DNA of 64,000 nt, from positions 2,852,001 to 2,916,000 of the forward strand of contig CAKKNE010000005.1 in NCBI GenBank assembly GCA_918797485.1, given 5' to 3'. The position numbers were made by a program, and so were the translations under genes. Under the pieces are notes generated by a model that saw nothing but the letters and a program-made list of their open reading frames with translations, was not told the DNA's origin and did no database searches. This stretch comes from Pelagomonas calceolata. Taxonomy: Eukaryota > Sar > Pelagophyceae > Pelagomonadales > Pelagomonadaceae. Within the stretch, counting starts at the first letter, position 1. The number at the start of each line of letters is the position of its first letter. This document shows, piece after piece, positions 18,994 to 29,597 of this stretch.

Positions 18994-19637
18994 CTTGTGT
19001 CTGGCTCGAGGTGCGTGTTCTGGCCCGTTCCTAGCTCGCGGGCAGCCTCGTGGGGCCGGCCTCGGCTGCCTAATGGGGCGCTATGCGGCTCGATGGCCGG
19101 GGCTGCCTCTAGATGGTTGTTCCTGTGTGCGCTGCGAATGAGGGCTGGTTCTAGCCTTTCTTGTGCCGGCCTGTCGTCCTCCGACAACTCATTTTCGTGC
19201 GGGTCTGGGAGGGGGTCAGCCAATTTTGGCGGAGGACGAAAGACAAAAGACGAGATAACCAGTGACCTATTCAGCGTGCAGCAGCGTCTGTCGTCAAGCG
19301 CGCGCGCCCATTTTGAATCCCTTCGAGCAACGAGAGGAGAAACTGCGGCCGAAAGCAAAATTGGGCGACAAATTGGCACACGTGGTTTGCGCCTTTTGTT
19401 GCCGCGCGCGGCTGGCACACGCAAGTGAGCCACGCTGCAGCGCTCACAAAATCAGCGCTGCGCCGCCACGCGCGCGCGCGCGCCGACGGCGCCAGCTGGC
19501 TGGCCGCCGCCGCGCGTTCCCCGGGTCGACCCGCCGTCGCGCCCTTGTGGCCGACGGCGCGCGCCCGCCCTCAACGAGAGCACCCCCGCGACGCCACCGC
19601 CGCGACACCAACATAACAATATTCACAACGCAGGTGT
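18994..19637. other. Divergent promoter region
   Basis: 644 bp between the ankyrin gene (minus) and the DEAD-box helicase gene (plus). Frames here have no domain. It may contain the helicase 5' UTR. No RNA gene was recognised. Confidence 0.4.
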
Positions 19638-21563
19638 ATGGCATATGTGCCTCCTCATTTAAGACGCGCAGACTCTGGTCCCCCCGCCGAGGGGGGTCAG
19701 GGCGGTGCTCCGAACAACGGCGCACAGGGACGCGGAAACTATGGCAACTACGGCGCGGGCGGCGGCGAGCCCCAACAACAACAGCAGCAGCAGCAGAACA
19801 ACGGGCCGCCCCAGCGAGGCGGCGGCGGCGGCGGCTCCTTCTTCGAGCGCGACCAGCAGCGCCGCGAGCCGGCGCAGTTCCAGCAGAACTCGCGCTGGGC
19901 CGGCGGCGACGTTAGGGGCGGAGGCGACTACCGCGGCGGCGGCGGTGGATATGGAGGCGGCGGCTACGGCGGCGGCGGCCGCGACTTCGGTCGAGGAGGA
20001 GGTAGGGACTTCGGCGGCGGCGGCCGCGGCGGCCGCAAGAACGAGTTGGGCTTCTACGGCGACATGCGCCCGAACGAGCGGCTCGAGAAGAACTTGTTCC
20101 CGGCGAAGGACCAGACGCAGGGCGGCGGCGGCATCAACTTCAACAACTACGACAAGATCCCCGTGGAGATGTCGGGCGAGGACTGCCCCGAGCCCATCGA
20201 GGGCTTTCCCCTCGAGGTGTTCGGTGACGCGCTAGCCACGAACTTACAACGGTGCCACTACACGAAGCCGACGCCGGTCCAGAAGTACGCCTTACCTGTT
20301 GGGTTGGCCGGTCGCGACATGATGGCCTGCGCGCAGACGGGGTCGGGCAAGACCGGTGGTTTTATCTTCCCTGTGCTCGTCGCATTATGTAGAGACGGCG
20401 CGGCGCAGATCGCCGAGGACAACGGTCGAGGCTCGCGTCGCTCGCGGGCCCAGCCGAACGCTCTGGTCTTGGCGCCTACTCGCGAGCTCGTCTCGCAGAT
20501 CTTTGATGAAGCGCAAAAGTTCTGCTACTTGACGGGTGTCCGGCCGGTCGTGTGCTACGGCGGGGCGGAGACGCGCGGGCAGTTGCAGGAGCTCGAAAGA
20601 GGTTGCGATTTGCTCGTGGCTACGCCTGGCCGCTTGGTCGACTTCCTCGAACGTGGTAGAGTGACCTTGGCGGCGTGCAAGTTCCTCGTGCTGGACGAGG
20701 CCGACCGCATGCTTGATATGGGCTTCGAGCCCCAGATTAGACGCATCGTCGAGCAGGAGGACATGCCCCAGACCGGCCAGCGCCAGACGTTCATGTTTTC
20801 GGCGACGTTTCCCAGGGAGATGCAGATGATGGCCGGCGACTTCCTGAACGATTACGTGTTCTTGACCGTTGGGAGAGTGGGAGCTGCCTGTAAGGACGTG
20901 ACGCAGTCCTTCCAGTTCGTCGACGGACGGGATAAGCCCGAGGCGCTCATGCGTTATCTGTCGAACGTCGACCAGCACGGCCTCACGCTGGTCTTCGTCG
21001 AGACGAAGAGGGATGCGGACTTCCTGGAGGACGTCTTATGCAGGGAGGGCTTCCCCGCGTCGTCGATTCACGGCGACAAGACGCAGAGAGATCGAGAAAT
21101 GGCGCTCCGCGACTTCAAGAGCGGCCGCACGCCGATTTTGGTCGGTACTGATGTAGCTGCCAGAGGTTTAGATATTCCGAACGTGCTGCACGTCATCAAC
21201 TTCGACCTGCCGCGCCAGATCTCGGACTACGTCCACCGCATCGGCCGGACCGGCCGCGCGGGCAATACGGGCTTCGCCATGTCGTTCCTCTGCGACAAGA
21301 ACCGCAACATCGTGAGGGAGCTCATCGACCTGCTCGTCGAGAACGGCCAGGACGTGCCGTCTTGGATGGAGAACATGTGCGCGTACAGCGGCGGCTTTGG
21401 GGGCGGCGGGCGCCGCGGCGGCGGCGGCGGCGGCGGCTACGGCGGCAAGGACGCGCGCCAGGGCATGACGAAGCGCATGGGCAACGCGGCCCACGGCGGC
21501 GGCGGGTTTGGTGGCGGCGGCGGCTCGCGCGGGCCGCCGGCGCGGGACAACTCGGCCTGGTGA
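19638..21563 (+). CDS. DED1: DEAD-box RNA helicase, Ded1/DDX3 subfamily
   Basis: 641 residues from ATG at 19638. It opens with YVPPHLRR, the conserved N-terminal motif of Ded1/DDX3. An RGG/Gly-rich and Gln-rich region (about 10-130) leads to the two RecA-like domains, which have all signature motifs: Q-motif ([14 protein letters not shown]), motif I AQTGSGKT, Ia [15 protein letters not shown] ([13 protein letters not shown]), III SAT, V ([11 protein letters not shown]) and [13 protein letters not shown] second Gly-rich tail ends in DNSAW. The protein unwinds RNA and promotes translation initiation and mRNP remodelling in the cytoplasm. Length matches the family (600-660). Confidence 0.96.
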   Translation: MAYVPPHLRRADSGPPAEGGQGGAPNNGAQGRGNYGNYGAGGGEPQQQQQQQQNNGPPQRGGGGGGSFFERDQQRREPAQFQQNSRWAGGDVRGGGDYRGGGGGYGGGGYGGGGRDFGRGGGRDFGGGGRGGRKNELGFYGDMRPNERLEKNLFPAKDQTQGGGGINFNNYDKIPVEMSGEDCPEPIEGFPLEVFGDALATNLQRCHYTKPTPVQKYALPVGLAGRDMMACAQTGSGKTGGFIFPVLVALCRDGAAQIAEDNGRGSRRSRAQPNALVLAPTRELVSQIFDEAQKFCYLTGVRPVVCYGGAETRGQLQELERGCDLLVATPGRLVDFLERGRVTLAACKFLVLDEADRMLDMGFEPQIRRIVEQEDMPQTGQRQTFMFSATFPREMQMMAGDFLNDYVFLTVGRVGAACKDVTQSFQFVDGRDKPEALMRYLSNVDQHGLTLVFVETKRDADFLEDVLCREGFPASSIHGDKTQRDREMALRDFKSGRTPILVGTDVAARGLDIPNVLHVINFDLPRQISDYVHRIGRTGRAGNTGFAMSFLCDKNRNIVRELIDLLVENGQDVPSWMENMCAYSGGFGGGGRRGGGGGGGYGGKDARQGMTKRMGNAAHGGGGFGGGGGSRGPPARDNSAW

Positions 21564-21918
21564 TGCGCCACACTACTCGTGTCGCGTATCAACAACCCCC
21601 TTCCTCCGCGCGGCCTCCTCGCGTCCTCACCCTCGGATGTGTAACTAACCCCCTTCTCGCTAGTTGTCTTCTCGTCGGTTGCGGACGACGCGCCTTCGTG
21701 GGGCTCTTTCATCGAAGCCCCATTTATCCTTCGGCCGGGCGCCATCCCGTGCGGGATCAGACTTCGACGGTGGTCCAGCGCATCCAAATACGAACCAAAA
21801 GGCTGCCCATTCGCTTGCCCAGGCAGCGTGAGGCACACACGGCTCGTAGCCGACGCGTGACAGCCCGCTGCTACGCGCGCGTCCACTCGTTCGAGCGGCC
21901 AGCGCCTCTACCACCAAG
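21564..21918. other. Intergenic
   Basis: 355 bp between two plus-strand genes, presumably helicase 3' UTR and promoter of the next gene. Nothing else seen. Confidence 0.4.
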
Positions 21919-23133
21919 ATGGGCCTCACCAAGGAGGAGGCGGCCAAGATATTGGACTGCGCCGTCGACGACGACGCCGACGCCATTAAAAAAAAGTACC
22001 GGAAGTTGGCGCTCAAGCTGCACCCCGACAAAAATAGGGATGACCCCGAGGCGACGCAAAAGTTCCAGCGCATCGCCGAGGCCCACAAGTGCCTCACTGA
22101 TCCGAATTATGTAGCGGACGAGACGGGAATGAGCGAAGAAGAACTTAAGAAGGAGATGGAGGTCATGTACGAGGTCATGTATGCGCAATTCAAGATGATG
22201 TGCAAGATGAGCGGCATCCCGGCGCCGCCCCCGGAGCTCATGAAGGCCATGATGGCTGGGAGCGTGAAAGACGCCATGGGCGATTCGGACGACGTCGACC
22301 CGCAAGTCAAGGAGCAAATGGAAAATGTAATGAAGGACTTCGGCGGCGACGCCGAGGGGCTCGACGAAATGATGAAGCAGGCGATGTTCGCCGAGATGGA
22401 TAGTGACGACGAGCCCGAGGGCATGGAGGAAATGTTTTCAGCCATGATGGGAGGCGGCGGCGGTCCTGGCGGTGCCGGCGGTTCAGAGGAGGACATGATG
22501 GAAATGATGATGGGTATGATGGGAGGGGCGATGGGCGGCGACGGTGGAGGCGATTCAGAGGCAGCAATGTTAGCAGCCATGATGGGCGGCATGGGTGGTA
22601 TGGGCGACGATAGCGACGACGACGGTGGCGACGGCGAGGAGGATCAAATGGCTGCGATGATGGCTCAGATGATGATGGGGGGCGGCGGGGGCGGAGGCGA
22701 CATGGCCGCAATGATGGCTGCGATGGGCGGCGAGGACATGGACGACGAAGCTCTGGCTCAGATGATGGGCCTCGGTGGGCCGGCGCGGCCTCCCTCCAAG
22801 AGCAAGAAAACCAGGCGCGGCGGCAAGAAAAAGAAGCGCCCCGTGTCCCGCGGCAACGCGCCCGCCTCGGCGCCGGCGGCCGCACCCGAGGCGCCCGCCG
22901 AGGCGCGGCCGCCGAAGCTCGGCGACCGCGTGGAATGCGACTGGGGCGAGGGCGTCGTCAAATTTCTAGGGGCCGTACACTACGCCAAGGGCGACGACTG
23001 GGTCGGCGTGGCGCTGGATGATGCAGACGGCAAGAATGACGGCACGATCAAGGGACAGCAGTATTTCGAGTGCGCGCCGAAGCATGGGGTCATGGTTCGC
23101 GAGGCGGACGTCGATGTGCTGGTAAGCGCATAA
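21919..23133 (+). CDS. J-domain / CAP-Gly fusion protein with Met-rich acidic linker
   Basis: 404 residues from ATG at 21919. Residues 1-70 form a J-domain with the HPD triad intact at 35-37 ([17 protein letters not shown]). A long acidic, Met/Gly-rich segment follows (about 130-300) with repeated MMGGGG and [11 protein letters not shown] runs, then a Lys/Arg cluster ([15 protein letters not shown]). The last 70 residues (about 333-402) match a CAP-Gly domain: [43 protein letters not shown] and the conserved Gly/aromatic positions. J-domains activate Hsp70, and CAP-Gly domains bind the EEY/F tails of tubulin or EB proteins. The combination suggests chaperone recruitment to microtubules or tubulin folding. 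Both domain calls are clear. Confidence 0.85.
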   Translation: MGLTKEEAAKILDCAVDDDADAIKKKYRKLALKLHPDKNRDDPEATQKFQRIAEAHKCLTDPNYVADETGMSEEELKKEMEVMYEVMYAQFKMMCKMSGIPAPPPELMKAMMAGSVKDAMGDSDDVDPQVKEQMENVMKDFGGDAEGLDEMMKQAMFAEMDSDDEPEGMEEMFSAMMGGGGGPGGAGGSEEDMMEMMMGMMGGAMGGDGGGDSEAAMLAAMMGGMGGMGDDSDDDGGDGEEDQMAAMMAQMMMGGGGGGGDMAAMMAAMGGEDMDDEALAQMMGLGGPARPPSKSKKTRRGGKKKKRPVSRGNAPASAPAAAPEAPAEARPPKLGDRVECDWGEGVVKFLGAVHYAKGDDWVGVALDDADGKNDGTIKGQQYFECAPKHGVMVREADVDVLVSA

Positions 23134-23155
23134 CTTAGTCACATATATTCTTACA

Positions 23156-23833
23156 CTAATTCCACCGGGCGTTCCGCCGGTTGTTCCGCGTCGGGATGAG
23201 GCCGAAGGCGGGGTCGAGGTAGACCTCGGACTTCAATCCCTGGATTTTCAGGAGCCGCGCCGTGCACTGCTCGAGGTCGCCGCCCGCTTTTATTCTAGCC
23301 TTCTTGCACGCGTTGCGGATCTTCTCGAGGCCGTACTCCTGGATGGCGAACTTGTCCGGCAGCGTGTCTAGAGCTTCGAAGAGGCCGCCGTCGTCGAGGG
23401 TCGCGGGATCGACCGCCGGGCGCTCGACCCACTTCTTCTTTCGTGATTCTTTGACGTTCGAATTTAAAACACGCCCCCGGTACTCAAACCCATCAAGAGC
23501 CGCCGAGAGGTCCGCTGCTTGCGTCGCGTCCAGGACCTTCACGAAGGCCAGGCCTCTATCTTTACCAGTCTCCTCGTCGCGCGGCACGGTCACCCGCAAC
23601 ACCTCGGGGTTCACGGGGCTGCCGTCGTCCTTGCGCACCGTGTACACCAGATCTTTGACGTAGTCGTCGCTCATCCCATAAGGCATGTTGCCAACGAAGA
23701 CGTCGGTCGCGGTGCTCGGGAAGACGTCGTCCGATAAAATTGAGGACCGGAGCGCGGGCCGGCATTGCTTGTGGGTGGTTGCGACGAATGCGTGCGAGGC
23801 AGAGAGCGCCAGTACGAGGACGCAGCGATGCAT
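23156..23833 (-). CDS. Plastid-targeted RNA-binding (RRM) protein
   Basis: 225 residues from ATG at 23833. The N-terminus MHRCVLVLALSASHAFVA is a signal peptide ending in an ASHAF motif, the bipartite plastid-targeting signal of red-lineage complex plastids. An RRM spans about 44-130, with RNP2 DVFVGNMPYG and RNP1 KDRGLAFVKV. The C-terminal third (LPDKFAIQEYGLEKIRNACKKARIKAGGDLEQCTARLLKIQG) is SAP-like in pattern, with a helix and GT-like turn. Such proteins usually act in organelle mRNA stability or splicing. It ends 22 bp before the end of the convergent J/CAP-Gly gene. Confidence 0.75.
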   Translation of the reverse strand: MHRCVLVLALSASHAFVATTHKQCRPALRSSILSDDVFPSTATDVFVGNMPYGMSDDYVKDLVYTVRKDDGSPVNPEVLRVTVPRDEETGKDRGLAFVKVLDATQAADLSAALDGFEYRGRVLNSNVKESRKKKWVERPAVDPATLDDGGLFEALDTLPDKFAIQEYGLEKIRNACKKARIKAGGDLEQCTARLLKIQGLKSEVYLDPAFGLIPTRNNRRNARWN

Positions 23834-23992
23834 GATGACTGGGCTTGCTAGCTGGCAACTCGGCGTTCGCGACACGTGGATTGCGGTTGCTCGTGAGACG
23901 TTGCACGCTCGATGCGGTGTACTCAGGCACTGCAAATTGAAATTTGGAGACTACAGGATGATAAATGCGGCTCGTGAGGGCCTGCGCAAAGG

Positions 23993-24196
23993 ATGGAGGT
24001 GGCAGAGCTTGATGCCTCGACATTTCTAACGCGAGAGCCGTACCACCTGTCATCGCTCGCAGACGACCTTCTAAAGATAGTTCAGAAGCAAAAAGGATTC
24101 CAAAATACATCGCAGGCCCTCAAAACAGGTTTTGTTTTGCAAGCCGCGGATGCCATAAACGCGGCCAATACGGAAGCAGTGGTGCCGTTAGCCTAG
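23993..24196 (+). CDS. Small hypothetical ORF
   Basis: 67 residues from ATG at 23993, starting MEVAELDASTFLTREPYHL and including a helical middle (SLADDLLKIVQKQKG). The sequence has the look of a real short helical protein, but no family is recognised. It lies alone between a divergent plastid RRM gene and the CLASP-like gene. Confidence 0.3.
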   Translation: MEVAELDASTFLTREPYHLSSLADDLLKIVQKQKGFQNTSQALKTGFVLQAADAINAANTEAVVPLA

Positions 24197-24329
24197 TGTT
24201 GTGAAGCTCAAAGACACTGCGCAGCCACACGACCAACGCTGACGCGCGTCCATTACGTATAGAGCGAGAAAAGCTGTACACAGTTTGGAGCTCCGAATTC
24301 ATTTAAAAGCCGGACGCGTTTAACAAAAA

Positions 24330-26873
24330 ATGGAAGCCACCCTCCAAAAGGTCCAGCAAGAGCTCAAATCCGACGAGTGGGAGCTGCGCGTCGACGGCCT
24401 CAAGGCCTTGACAAAGCTCGGCGAGGAGGCGCGGACGCCCGATCAACGCCAGCAGCTCGCGAAGCTCCTCAAGCAGGAGGGCATCGGCAAGCTCGTGACG
24501 GACCAGCTGCGCAACTTGAGAAGCGTCGTCGCGGCGGCGGCCTGCCGCTGCGCCACGGCGCTGGCCACCGGGCTTGGCAGCGACGGCCGCGGTTTAGCGG
24601 ATGAGCACTGGACGGCCACGTTACTGGGCGTGGCGTCCGGCGGCGCGCCGAAGGTCGTGCAGGAGGCCGCGACGCAGGCGTTGAGTGCTATTGTGGATGC
24701 CGCAGCACCAATCGGCAACGCCGCGCTCTTCTCTAGATTGTGCCAGACGGCAGAAACGGCCAAGGCGCCGCCGGCGCGCAAGCACGCCATGGACCTCGCG
24801 GCGCGCGCGTTGGGGAGGTGGCGACCCGATTCTAATTGGGCCCAGGCCGCAAGTGTTGTGGAGAAAAGGGCGCGCGACGCCGACGGGAGCGCCAGAGCGG
24901 CCGCGCGGGGCCTCTGGCTCGCGCTGCGCCACGCGGGCTTCGCGCGGCAGGCCCAGGACTGCCTCGATGCGCTGGACGCGTCGGCGCGCAAGGCCTTTCA
25001 AAAAGCCGCGGCCTCCGCGCCGCCGCCCGGCCCGCCGCTCACGGATCTACCGCCACCAGCAGCACCCAAGCCCAAGCCCAAGCCCAAGCCGGTTCAGAAG
25101 AAGAAGCCCGTCGCTGTTGAACCGCCGCCGCCGCCGTCGCCCGAACGACCGAGGACGAAGCCCACGCCGGCTCTGATCGACGCGCTCGCCCAGCAGTGCG
25201 CGTCGCCGCACTGGGACGTGAGGAGGGACGCCGTGGCTGCCTTAAGGGAGGCCCAGCGCGACGGCGTAACGGGAGATGACCGCAAGTCCGCCTGGCGGGC
25301 GCTGGTCGTGGCCGTCGGCGACGCGCACCATAAAGTAGCCTTGGCCGCCTTGGAGGCGTGTTGTGCGGGCTTGGACGCCGGTAGGGAAGATGTCGAGGGC
25401 TTGTTGGCCTCGATTCCCGATAGACCGTTCGGCGTCGCGTCATCATTAGGTTTACTGGTCACAAGGTGCTGTTCTCGGTTAGCTGACGGAAGAGCACCTT
25501 TACGAAGAGCGGCGGGCAACTGCTTGGACGGTGCTCGCCGAGCCTTCGCGCCAGGAGCTTTGTTACACGCGGCGGCGCCGGCGACGAACGCCCTGACACC
25601 TCTGAGGGCGCGAGCCGCTTTACATGAGTTCCTCGCGGCCGTCGCGCGCGTCGACGGCGAGGCGCAGGGGGCGTCCTATCTCGCCGACGATACGCACTTA
25701 CATACGCTTGTCAGTCGAGTCGCCGCCACTCTAGCATCAACAAGATCCGCCTCGACACAACGGGAAACGGCGGCCAATGATGGTGCGGCCCCGTGCCACG
25801 CCGCGGCCACTCGATTGTTAGTTGCGTTGTTCCGGGCAGACAGGAATAGGGTCGCATCGAGGGTCGCGAAGCTGTCACTCAACGAAAAGCAGGCCTGCGA
25901 GCACGCTCTCAGAGATGCCGCCCCCGATTTCAAGAGTGCTGTATCTGCATCAAGGAAGGAGGAGACCGCGGCGCCCTCCAACATCGTGAGCGAGGAGACG
26001 GAGCGCGCCGCTCGAAGTACATTAAGTGCGGCGGTGGCAGCCTTAGCGCGGGAAGTGCGGGGCGGCGCCGACGCCCGACGGGACGCGTCGGCCGCGCGCG
26101 CGGACATCGCGCGCATCGCCCGCAAGGACCTGTTGAGCGCGTGCTGGAGCGACAAGTGCGACGCCGTGGCCCACTTGCTCGTGGAAAGAGCCTGCGGCGG
26201 CGCCGCCACGAGCGCGGAGCGCTACCTGACTGTCGACGACTCGGACGATTCAAATGATGGGAGGTTCCACACGCGGCGGGGCGTCGCCAAACAACCGACG
26301 ACGTCTTTATCTGATCTGGCGGCGCGGCACGAGTCGCTCGCGGCGCTGCGGACGCTGGCTAGACGAAGACCGAAGGCCTTCCGCGGCTCGGTCGACTCCT
26401 GCGTCCCGCGACTCTTGCAGCTCGCGCGGAGCACGACAGCACCCTTGGAGCTCGCCTGGGCGGCGGAACGCGTCGTCGCGGCGGTCGCCGATCGCGGCGA
26501 CGCCGCGCGGTGTCTCGAATTGCTCTTGCCGGATGTCTTCGACGCGACGCCCCCCAAAACGGCGGACGCGGCCTTTTTGGAGGCCTTGGACGCCGCCGCG
26601 AGCCGCGCGCCTCTATGTAGATTGGCGGGGCTCTGCTGCGCGCGGGCGCCGGCGCAGAGCGTGCGGAACGCGCTCCCGACGCTGTTGCCGGCGCTCGGGG
26701 CGGCTTGTAGTGCTCCCGGCGCCGACGTCCGCAAGGCCGCCGTCGACGGGTTGGTGGACGTGTATCGCGCATTGGGCGACGGCGTCGTGCCGAAGTTCAA
26801 GCAGTTTTTGCGGGAGGACCAGGTGCGGCTCGTGGGGACGTACGTGCACCGCGCGGGGCTCTCGGCGGCTTAG
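24330..26873 (+). CDS. TOG/HEAT-repeat protein, CLASP/XMAP215-like
   Basis: 847 residues from ATG at 24330. The N-terminal 235 residues form a HEAT array of TOG type (SDEWELRVDGLKALTKLGEE, SVVAAAACRCATALATGLG, ALFSRLCQTAETAKAPPARKHA). A Pro/Lys linker (PKPKPKPKPVQKKKPV) leads to a second array starting SPHWDVRRDAVAALREAQ at about 285. A third helical region (about 540-840) includes SDLAARHESLAALRTLARR and LLPALGAACSAPGADVRKAAVDGLVDVYRALG. TOG domains bind free or lattice tubulin to control microtubule growth. Two to three TOG-like arrays with a basic linker fit CLASP. The closest match is to arrangement, not sequence identity. Confidence 0.7.
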   Translation: MEATLQKVQQELKSDEWELRVDGLKALTKLGEEARTPDQRQQLAKLLKQEGIGKLVTDQLRNLRSVVAAAACRCATALATGLGSDGRGLADEHWTATLLGVASGGAPKVVQEAATQALSAIVDAAAPIGNAALFSRLCQTAETAKAPPARKHAMDLAARALGRWRPDSNWAQAASVVEKRARDADGSARAAARGLWLALRHAGFARQAQDCLDALDASARKAFQKAAASAPPPGPPLTDLPPPAAPKPKPKPKPVQKKKPVAVEPPPPPSPERPRTKPTPALIDALAQQCASPHWDVRRDAVAALREAQRDGVTGDDRKSAWRALVVAVGDAHHKVALAALEACCAGLDAGREDVEGLLASIPDRPFGVASSLGLLVTRCCSRLADGRAPLRRAAGNCLDGARRAFAPGALLHAAAPATNALTPLRARAALHEFLAAVARVDGEAQGASYLADDTHLHTLVSRVAATLASTRSASTQRETAANDGAAPCHAAATRLLVALFRADRNRVASRVAKLSLNEKQACEHALRDAAPDFKSAVSASRKEETAAPSNIVSEETERAARSTLSAAVAALAREVRGGADARRDASAARADIARIARKDLLSACWSDKCDAVAHLLVERACGGAATSAERYLTVDDSDDSNDGRFHTRRGVAKQPTTSLSDLAARHESLAALRTLARRRPKAFRGSVDSCVPRLLQLARSTTAPLELAWAAERVVAAVADRGDAARCLELLLPDVFDATPPKTADAAFLEALDAAASRAPLCRLAGLCCARAPAQSVRNALPTLLPALGAACSAPGADVRKAAVDGLVDVYRALGDGVVPKFKQFLREDQVRLVGTYVHRAGLSAA

Positions 26874-27137
26874 TTTTTGAGGGAGTAAGTTTATCACAGA
26901 CGAATCTTTGGACCGGCGTTTGTAGAGCGTTCGCGTGGCGCGTTTTTTAGTTAAAAAAATCGGGTTTACTATCCTGGACTGCAAGTCGGTCAACTAGTTA
27001 TTGCGGTCGTCGGCGGGCCCAAAAAAAGCATCTCTTGAACCGCTGCACTGCGCCAAGGTATTGGGCATAAAATATTAGCACCAGTGACCCCTGGGGCGGC
27101 AGTGGGGCCTGGGCCATTAAGCATCACTTAGAGAGCG

Positions 27138-28175
27138 ATGATGGCCGACCAAGAGGATGAACCCGCGGCGACGGACTTGGAGTTGCCGACCGACTCCTCG
27201 TCAGAAGCCGAGAGCGACTCCTCGTCAGAAGCCGCCCCACCGAGCCAGGCTCGGTGCACCGAGAGCAGTGATTCTGATGATAACGACGAGATGCCGTCCC
27301 TCGAAGATGACCGCGGTACGATAGCGCCCGCCGCAAGAGCAGACATGGCACCGGAGGAGCCGGAAACGGTCCTCGAGGATAATGAGACGGCGCGCGCGCC
27401 CGCGCCCGTGAATGACGAGGACGCGAACCCTACAAAGGAGGCCAAGTGTGTCGAAGCTATCTCTGCGGCCGCGGCCAATTTGGTCTGTCCCATAGCACAA
27501 GCCCTCCCGACCGACCCTGTGACGGCCGAAGACGGACACATATACGAGCGCGGAGCAATCGAGAGTTGGTTCCGGGCGAAAGATGGAGACCCGACCAGCC
27601 CGATAACTGGCGCCCGCATGGGCACGCGGTTGCTGGAAGCGCACCAGGTTCGCAATACGATCGAGGCGCTCGTCAAGTCCGGCGCAGTCGACAGCGAGCT
27701 GGCCACGGCGTGGCGGCAGAAGCTCAAGGACGAGACGTGGGTGAAGGAGACGCGCGCGAAGGCGGAAGTTGGCGACGGCGGCGCTATGTGTCTGCTCGGT
27801 GCGTGGTACGGATCTGGCATGAAGGGCCTCGCGAAAGACTTAGTCCAATCTCGCGCGTGGTACGAGCGCAGCGCGGCGACCAGAACACCACAAGGGATGG
27901 CAATGTTTGGTTTCTATCTCCTGTGTGGCATCGGTGGGCCCGAGGACATTGCATTCGGGCTCGTGAACCTGACCGAGGCGGCGGGTCTGGGTTCGGATTT
28001 TGCTGCGTATACGCTTGGCGAAGCGTTCTTCAACGGCGATTGCGGCCTGCCGAAGGACCCTGCTCGGGCGCGGTTCTGGCTGAAGAAAATCGTCGACGGC
28101 GAGTGCAAGCACAAGCACCTGAACGAAGCCGGTAGAGCCGACGCGGCGGCATGGCTTCGCGAGCTGGACGGGTAG
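27138..28175 (+). CDS. U-box / Sel1-repeat protein, putative E3 ubiquitin ligase
   Basis: 345 residues from ATG at 27138 (a second ATG follows at 27141). The first 100 residues are acidic and Ser-rich with SDSSSEAE repeats. A U-box lies at about 112-180: VCPIAQALPTDPVTAEDGHIYERGAIESWF followed by SPITGARMGTRLLEAHQVRNTIE. Residues 208-330 contain Sel1-type repeats (GDGGAMCLLGAWYGSGMKGLAKDLVQSRAWYERSA; SDFAAYTLGEAFFNGDCGLPKDPARARFWLKK). U-boxes recruit E2-ubiquitin, and Sel1 repeats bind partners. This pairing is common in algae. The substrate is unknown. Confidence 0.85.
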   Translation: MMADQEDEPAATDLELPTDSSSEAESDSSSEAAPPSQARCTESSDSDDNDEMPSLEDDRGTIAPAARADMAPEEPETVLEDNETARAPAPVNDEDANPTKEAKCVEAISAAAANLVCPIAQALPTDPVTAEDGHIYERGAIESWFRAKDGDPTSPITGARMGTRLLEAHQVRNTIEALVKSGAVDSELATAWRQKLKDETWVKETRAKAEVGDGGAMCLLGAWYGSGMKGLAKDLVQSRAWYERSAATRTPQGMAMFGFYLLCGIGGPEDIAFGLVNLTEAAGLGSDFAAYTLGEAFFNGDCGLPKDPARARFWLKKIVDGECKHKHLNEAGRADAAAWLRELDG

Positions 28176-28330
28176 GCGAACGCGCTAGAGGAATAAGAAA
28201 TATCTAGTTAATTCCGCAAGAGAGGTACTGAAGCGCATGCCTGGGGTGTAAGTATCCTCATTTACAGTACCAGCCCTGACGCCAGCCGAGCACACAGGAA
28301 GTGTCGTTAGAGCTGGGGGCGCGCGCGCCG

Positions 28331-28379
28331 CCGAAGCTAGAGGCCCCCGAAGAGCGTGCCGAACGCCGTCGCGTCGCAC
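28331..28379 (-). repeat. Tandem duplicate of homoserine kinase 3' end
   Basis: A copy of the last ~45 bp of the homoserine kinase reading frame, including the stop, lies 67 bp beyond the real stop. It would read CDATAFGTLFGGL-stop compared with SDAMATFGTLDGDL-stop in the gene. Confidence 0.7.
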
Positions 28380-28403
28380 GCGCACGCCGCCGCCGCGCCG
28401 AAG

Positions 28404-29597
28404 CTAGAGGTCCCCGTCGAGCGTGCCGAACGTCGCCATCGCGTCGGACATGGGCGGGTCGGCCGAGACGACGTGGCAGCCCTGGTAGCACGGCGAGCAG
28501 ATGTAGAACTTGCCCCCCTTCCACTGGTCGTGCTTCGTGCTTAATGAATCGACCGCTCTTCTCATCGCATTCGCGACGCCGTTCTCCTGTCTTTCTTCCC
28601 TCGTCTGCGTGAAGATGTCGCCGCCCGTCGCGCCCGAGCAGATCGCTAAGATGGTCGGTCCCGCCCCACTCAGGAAGGCGCCGTGGGCGCCGGCGTTGAT
28701 CGCCGCCTGGCACATCGGTTTCAAATGAGGATAGATCGTCGCGCGCGCCGGCTGGTGCAGGACGTCCTCCGTCGCGAATCTTAAGAGACTAAGGTCCCCG
28801 CGATGAAGGCAATCGATCAACAACGCCGTGCGCTGGATGTTGAAGACGGCTTGTTCTCTGGGGACATCCGGAGGCAACAGAGCTCTCATTTCATTCGTCT
28901 TGTCCGCAGAGGCGAAGGAGAACCTCGTCGCTTCGGACGGCACGTAGGCTACTAAGCGTAGACCCTCGGGGATGGGGACTCTACGAGAGAGGGCTAGCTG
29001 AGCATTCAGTCGAGGCCCGCCGCCCATGTCGACCGGTGAGAGCTGCACGGACAACTGGATGCCCCCATAGATGGACGGCGCCACGTTATCGGGGTGGCCC
29101 TCCATCTCCGTCGCTAATTGTAAAAGTTCTTCGGGCAGCCACTGGGGGTGGCCCGGGTCGTAGCCCGCTCGCAACTCGAGGCCAGCCAAGGCTAGACCAG
29201 CAACTAAACCTCCCACAATAGCCGCCGACGACGACCCGAACCCGGAACAAACCGGGATCCGGTTCCGGCAGTGGACCTTGACCCGGGGCATGGGTTCGCC
29301 CGCGTATTCAAAGGCTCTTTTAAGGGCCTTGATGACCATGTGGTTCGACTCGCCGTTGTCGTCCACCGTCTCCGGGATGGCGCCGGCGCCCTCGCCCTCC
29401 GTCGTGATCTTGAACTTTGCCGCGCGCTCCACACTAATCTCGTTCCAAATATCTAGGCCCAAACCGAGTGCGTCGAAGCCCGGGCCCATGTTCGCTGAGG
29501 TTGCGGGGACACGCACTACTACTTTGTTGCGTGGATTTTTTTGGGAGTTCTGGCTACGGACGCGCTTCATGGTAAGGGGCGGGTCGACTCCGTACAT
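28404..29597 (-). CDS. thrB: Homoserine kinase
   Basis: 397 residues from ATG at 29597; a second ATG at 29570 gives 388 and is equally acceptable. GHMP kinase fold: VVVRVPATSANMGPGFDALG at the N-terminus, ATP-binding PVCSGFGSSSAAIVGG, and the C-terminal motif AHGAFLSGAGPTILAI. It phosphorylates L-homoserine to O-phosphohomoserine, the branch-point step to threonine and, in photosynthetic eukaryotes, methionine. No clear plastid signal precedes the kinase domain (MKRVRSQNSQKNPRNK), so location is uncertain. A partial tandem duplicate of the 3' coding end follows at 28331-28379. Confidence 0.93.
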   Translation of the reverse strand: MYGVDPPLTMKRVRSQNSQKNPRNKVVVRVPATSANMGPGFDALGLGLDIWNEISVERAAKFKITTEGEGAGAIPETVDDNGESNHMVIKALKRAFEYAGEPMPRVKVHCRNRIPVCSGFGSSSAAIVGGLVAGLALAGLELRAGYDPGHPQWLPEELLQLATEMEGHPDNVAPSIYGGIQLSVQLSPVDMGGGPRLNAQLALSRRVPIPEGLRLVAYVPSEATRFSFASADKTNEMRALLPPDVPREQAVFNIQRTALLIDCLHRGDLSLLRFATEDVLHQPARATIYPHLKPMCQAAINAGAHGAFLSGAGPTILAICSGATGGDIFTQTREERQENGVANAMRRAVDSLSTKHDQWKGGKFYICSPCYQGCHVVSADPPMSDAMATFGTLDGDL

